Shown here one piece after another: positions 62,041 through 64,000 of a DNA stretch of 64,000 bases. Position 1 is the first letter of the stretch, and each line of letters starts with the position of its first letter. The DNA is from CADEDV01 sp964437415. Lineage in GTDB: Bacteria; Bacteroidota; Bacteroidia; Chitinophagales; Chitinophagaceae. The notes beneath the pieces were generated by a model. It was given only the letters and a program-made list of their open reading frames with translations, did not search any database and was not told where the DNA came from. The stretch is taken from positions 218,779 to 282,778 of the forward strand of contig CAYTGN010000003.1 in assembly GCA_964437415.1 (NCBI GenBank), given 5' to 3'. The translations under genes were made by a program, and so were the position numbers.

Positions 62041-63570
62041 TCAGCATTCCCTGTCCAGCACATTCACAATCCTTGCATAAAACTCTCTTGCTTTTTGCGG
62101 GGTGCCGGCCACACAAACCACTCCCAGTTTCCCAAACTGCGATAAAGCGCCGATAAGGTGAAACATCACTCCCTCCTGTGACGTGCCGTCATAGTGCAAG
62201 TCATTCACCATGGCAATATCGATCAGGTCATGCGGGCTGAGGCCTTTGTATTTTTCACTTTTCAGATTATCAGAACAGAAATAATAGCGGACAAGGTTTT
62301 CTTTGACGGTATAATACAGTCCCTCTTCCTCGTTATACACACCGTTTGTGAGGAATTGCAGCATCAGGAACGGATGTGTGGTGCCGCCTTTGCGCAGGTT
62401 GATTTCGATGGGATAATGTGTCCAGCCGGTTTCATTTTTCACAGAAATGAAATCAACAGCAAACCTTCCGAGCACTCCTTTGTTCCGTAGGGCTTCGGCC
62501 ACTTTTTTGCCCATCCGGCCCAGTTCAACTGCATAATCCGCGGAAGCAGGGAAATGTGCCCCGATATACACCTGGCCGCTTTCGCCGCCCAGTTCCTGGT
62601 CATGAGTGGAAATAATCTCGCATTTGCCCAATGGGGTGACACGGCATTGCACCGACGGCGATTCTTTAGGTTCTCCTTCCACAAATTCTTCCACAATGCC
62701 GCCCATGGCCCGGTATTTCTCCAAAAACATTTCATAAGAAAGATCATCGGCCACCAGTTTCAGCTTTTGGGAAAGGCTCCCTTTTATCCACTCTTTCAGA
62801 TCAGCGGCTTCATCTGAATCCTTGTATGGAAAAACGGCATTGCCATCGCCGGAAAAGCCATCGTTCACTTTCACCACGGCTTTGCGCAAGGTGGGGTTCT
62901 GTTGCTTCAATGACACCAAAGCATTAATAATATCCTCTTCTGTATGCAGGTCCTCGATGCCCGGCGGAACATTCAAGCCGCATTCACGGAATATCTTACG
63001 GCCATTGCTTTTGCTGCCCAGGTCATAGAGATCGGGATCGCAGCCATAAATTGGAATGCCGAGTTGCACAGCCAGTTTTCTTTCCAGTTCTGTCACGTTG
63101 AAGCAGGACATATGCACCTCATGCTCGGGATGGATATATTCTTTGATCCTTTTTATCAGCCTTGGTCTTTCTAAAATTTTTTGCGACAGCGGCTTGGGTG
63201 AAAAATCATGACAGCTTAGCAGGGTAAGTCTTTTCTGTGCATGATAGCCGGTGATGCCGGGAAGCATGTGCAGGTAATAATCAATGATTACGGGATCAAT
63301 GGTCTGGCTGGTGACGTAAATAACATTGGTCCGGGGCATGCGCAGCAACATCAGCATACACAGCATTCGTTCTTCATAATGATTGATGCCGCTGATCTTG
63401 GACAATATCTCAATGTCCATGGATAATGAAGGGATGATTACCACGGTTCGTGGGGCCAGTTTGTCGGGAAATACTCTTTCGAATTGCTGCGGGAATCGGG
63501 CCTGCAGTTTTTTGAACTGCAGCACTTCAGATACCGAACCCGGCATAGCAGAGGTTTTTGTTTCTGTCAT
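62041..63570 (-). CDS. ATP-grasp ligase, PGM1-like (peptide ligase related)
   Basis: A 509-residue ATP-grasp protein. The ATG at 63570 (MTETKTSAMPG) is preferred over a TTG three codons upstream. A pre-ATP-grasp N-terminal region (about 35-190, VVIIPSLSMDIEIL, YVTSQTIDPVIIDYY) is followed by ATP-grasp blocks KAVVKVNDGFSGDGNAVF, GGIVEEFVEGEP, RFAVDFISV and the metal-binding PIEINLRKGGTTHPF. This resembles PGM1-type peptide ligases and their uncharacterised Bacteroidota relatives. It would join a carboxylate to an amine using ATP; substrates unknown. It is on the same strand as the signalling island, but no functional link is evident. Confidence 0.82.
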   Translation of the reverse strand: MTETKTSAMPGSVSEVLQFKKLQARFPQQFERVFPDKLAPRTVVIIPSLSMDIEILSKISGINHYEERMLCMLMLLRMPRTNVIYVTSQTIDPVIIDYYLHMLPGITGYHAQKRLTLLSCHDFSPKPLSQKILERPRLIKRIKEYIHPEHEVHMSCFNVTELERKLAVQLGIPIYGCDPDLYDLGSKSNGRKIFRECGLNVPPGIEDLHTEEDIINALVSLKQQNPTLRKAVVKVNDGFSGDGNAVFPYKDSDEAADLKEWIKGSLSQKLKLVADDLSYEMFLEKYRAMGGIVEEFVEGEPKESPSVQCRVTPLGKCEIISTHDQELGGESGQVYIGAHFPASADYAVELGRMGKKVAEALRNKGVLGRFAVDFISVKNETGWTHYPIEINLRKGGTTHPFLMLQFLTNGVYNEEEGLYYTVKENLVRYYFCSDNLKSEKYKGLSPHDLIDIAMVNDLHYDGTSQEGVMFHLIGALSQFGKLGVVCVAGTPQKAREFYARIVNVLDREC

Positions 63571-63639
63571 TGCATACAAGATTTATTCTTTTATGCTTTC
63601 AGGCAGGTACAAAAACTTTTCAGAAGTATTGGAAAAAGA

Positions 63640-64000
63640 TCAGGCCTCCTGCCCGGTCCACAGGGCGCCGCCGATACTATCCCGTTTGGCTCCCGTTACG
63701 GAAGATAGCACATTATATTCCTGCCGCCAACGCAACACACCGATAAAGGCCATAATTAATGCCTCCTTAAAATTGACGAGTTTTTCATCTGGAACAACCA
63801 CTTCAATTCCAGATTCTGATAATTGATCTTTTAATCGTTCAATAAGGAATGTATTGAAGGCGCCGCCACCTGTGGCCAGGAGTTGCCTGTTGCTGGTTGT
63901 TTGTTGCTGGTAACTTAAATTAGAAACTGAATTTTTTATTTGTACAGTTATATGCTCGGTAAATGTTCTCAATGCGTCGGGAATCCCACAACCTGCCTCC
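63640..64000 (-). CDS. anmK: Anhydro-N-acetylmuramic acid kinase AnmK (partial, C-terminal part)
   Basis: C-terminal part of AnmK, which phosphorylates and opens 1,6-anhydro-MurNAc during peptidoglycan recycling. The frame is open through the right edge of the window, so the N-terminus lies outside. Recognisable blocks are LLATGGGAFNTFLIERL, KEALIMAFIGVLRWR and NVLSSVTGAKRDSIGGALW. Just before TGGG the normally short segment is expanded to YQQQTTSNRQL, encoded by an accagcaac-type repeat (63881-63914). The frame is kept. Confidence 0.9.
   Translation of the reverse strand, partial: EAGCGIPDALRTFTEHITVQIKNSVSNLSYQQQTTSNRQLLATGGGAFNTFLIERLKDQLSESGIEVVVPDEKLVNFKEALIMAFIGVLRWRQEYNVLSSVTGAKRDSIGGALWTGQEA
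63881..63914 (-). repeat. ACCAGCAAC-type repeat inserted in anmK
   Basis: On the minus strand, units of accagcaacaaacaaccagc occur in tandem and are read in frame as YQQQTTSNRQL just before the conserved TGGG motif. It resembles the repeat at 16843-16869 in ade. Confidence 0.6.

Overview
The window looks like the chromosome of a Bacteroidota bacterium, most likely of Chitinophagaceae type. The signs are Bacteroidota-style TAnnTTTG -7 promoter boxes, weak Shine-Dalgarno sequences, LytS/LytR and DUF4288 genes, histidine kinases with the AHEIQNPLNFVNNF-type H box, and many short palindromic repeats. GC content is moderate by eye. I saw no rRNA, tRNA or CRISPR array. Family names were recognised by reading translations; no database search was run.

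Left part (1-18.5 kb): the end of a nitrous-oxide reductase maturation cluster (nosD partial, nosF, nosY) and the nitrosative-stress repair protein Ric. Next is a compact ba3-type oxidase operon: a 40-residue subunit IIa, subunits II and I, SCO and a membrane cytochrome c. These genes suggest respiration that switches between oxygen and N-oxides. Then come a universal stress protein, an OmpR/HAMP-kinase pair, a GNAT-nitrilase fusion, trmD, a lipoprotein, a GH109-like oxidoreductase, a fatty-acid desaturase and adenine deaminase.

Middle (18.6-36.3 kb): a 2610-residue soluble hybrid kinase with twelve tandem GAF domains, eleven of them spaced almost exactly 525-531 bp apart. A stand-alone receiver and a GAF-adenylate/guanylate cyclase follow immediately. 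After these are a glycosyltransferase, a TolB-propeller amidohydrolase, and a small envelope-stress operon (LiaF-like, DUF4288, LytS-like kinase, LytTR regulator).

Right part (36.3-62 kb): a long, nearly one-directional (minus strand) signalling island. It has five paralogous histidine kinases with nearly the same catalytic core but different sensory fronts: none, TPR+TM+GAF, or 2, 4 or 7 copies of an unnamed sensory module, two of them with an N-terminal NTF2/SnoaL-like domain. With them are five stand-alone FIST proteins, one free SnoaL-like protein, a DUF4242 protein, a receiver, a receiver-cyclase and an HD-YitT membrane fusion. A Y1 transposase with palindromic hairpins and a broken BRO-type phage gene sit inside it. 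I read the island as a multi-input sensory system whose plausible output is a cyclic nucleotide. FIST proteins include the NO sensor NosP, so NO is a reasonable but unproven input given the nos/Ric genes nearby. The window ends with a PGM1-like ATP-grasp ligase and a partial anhydro-MurNAc kinase.

A separate theme is in-frame insertion of short repeats into genes: three in adenine deaminase, one each in a kinase, a FIST protein and AnmK.
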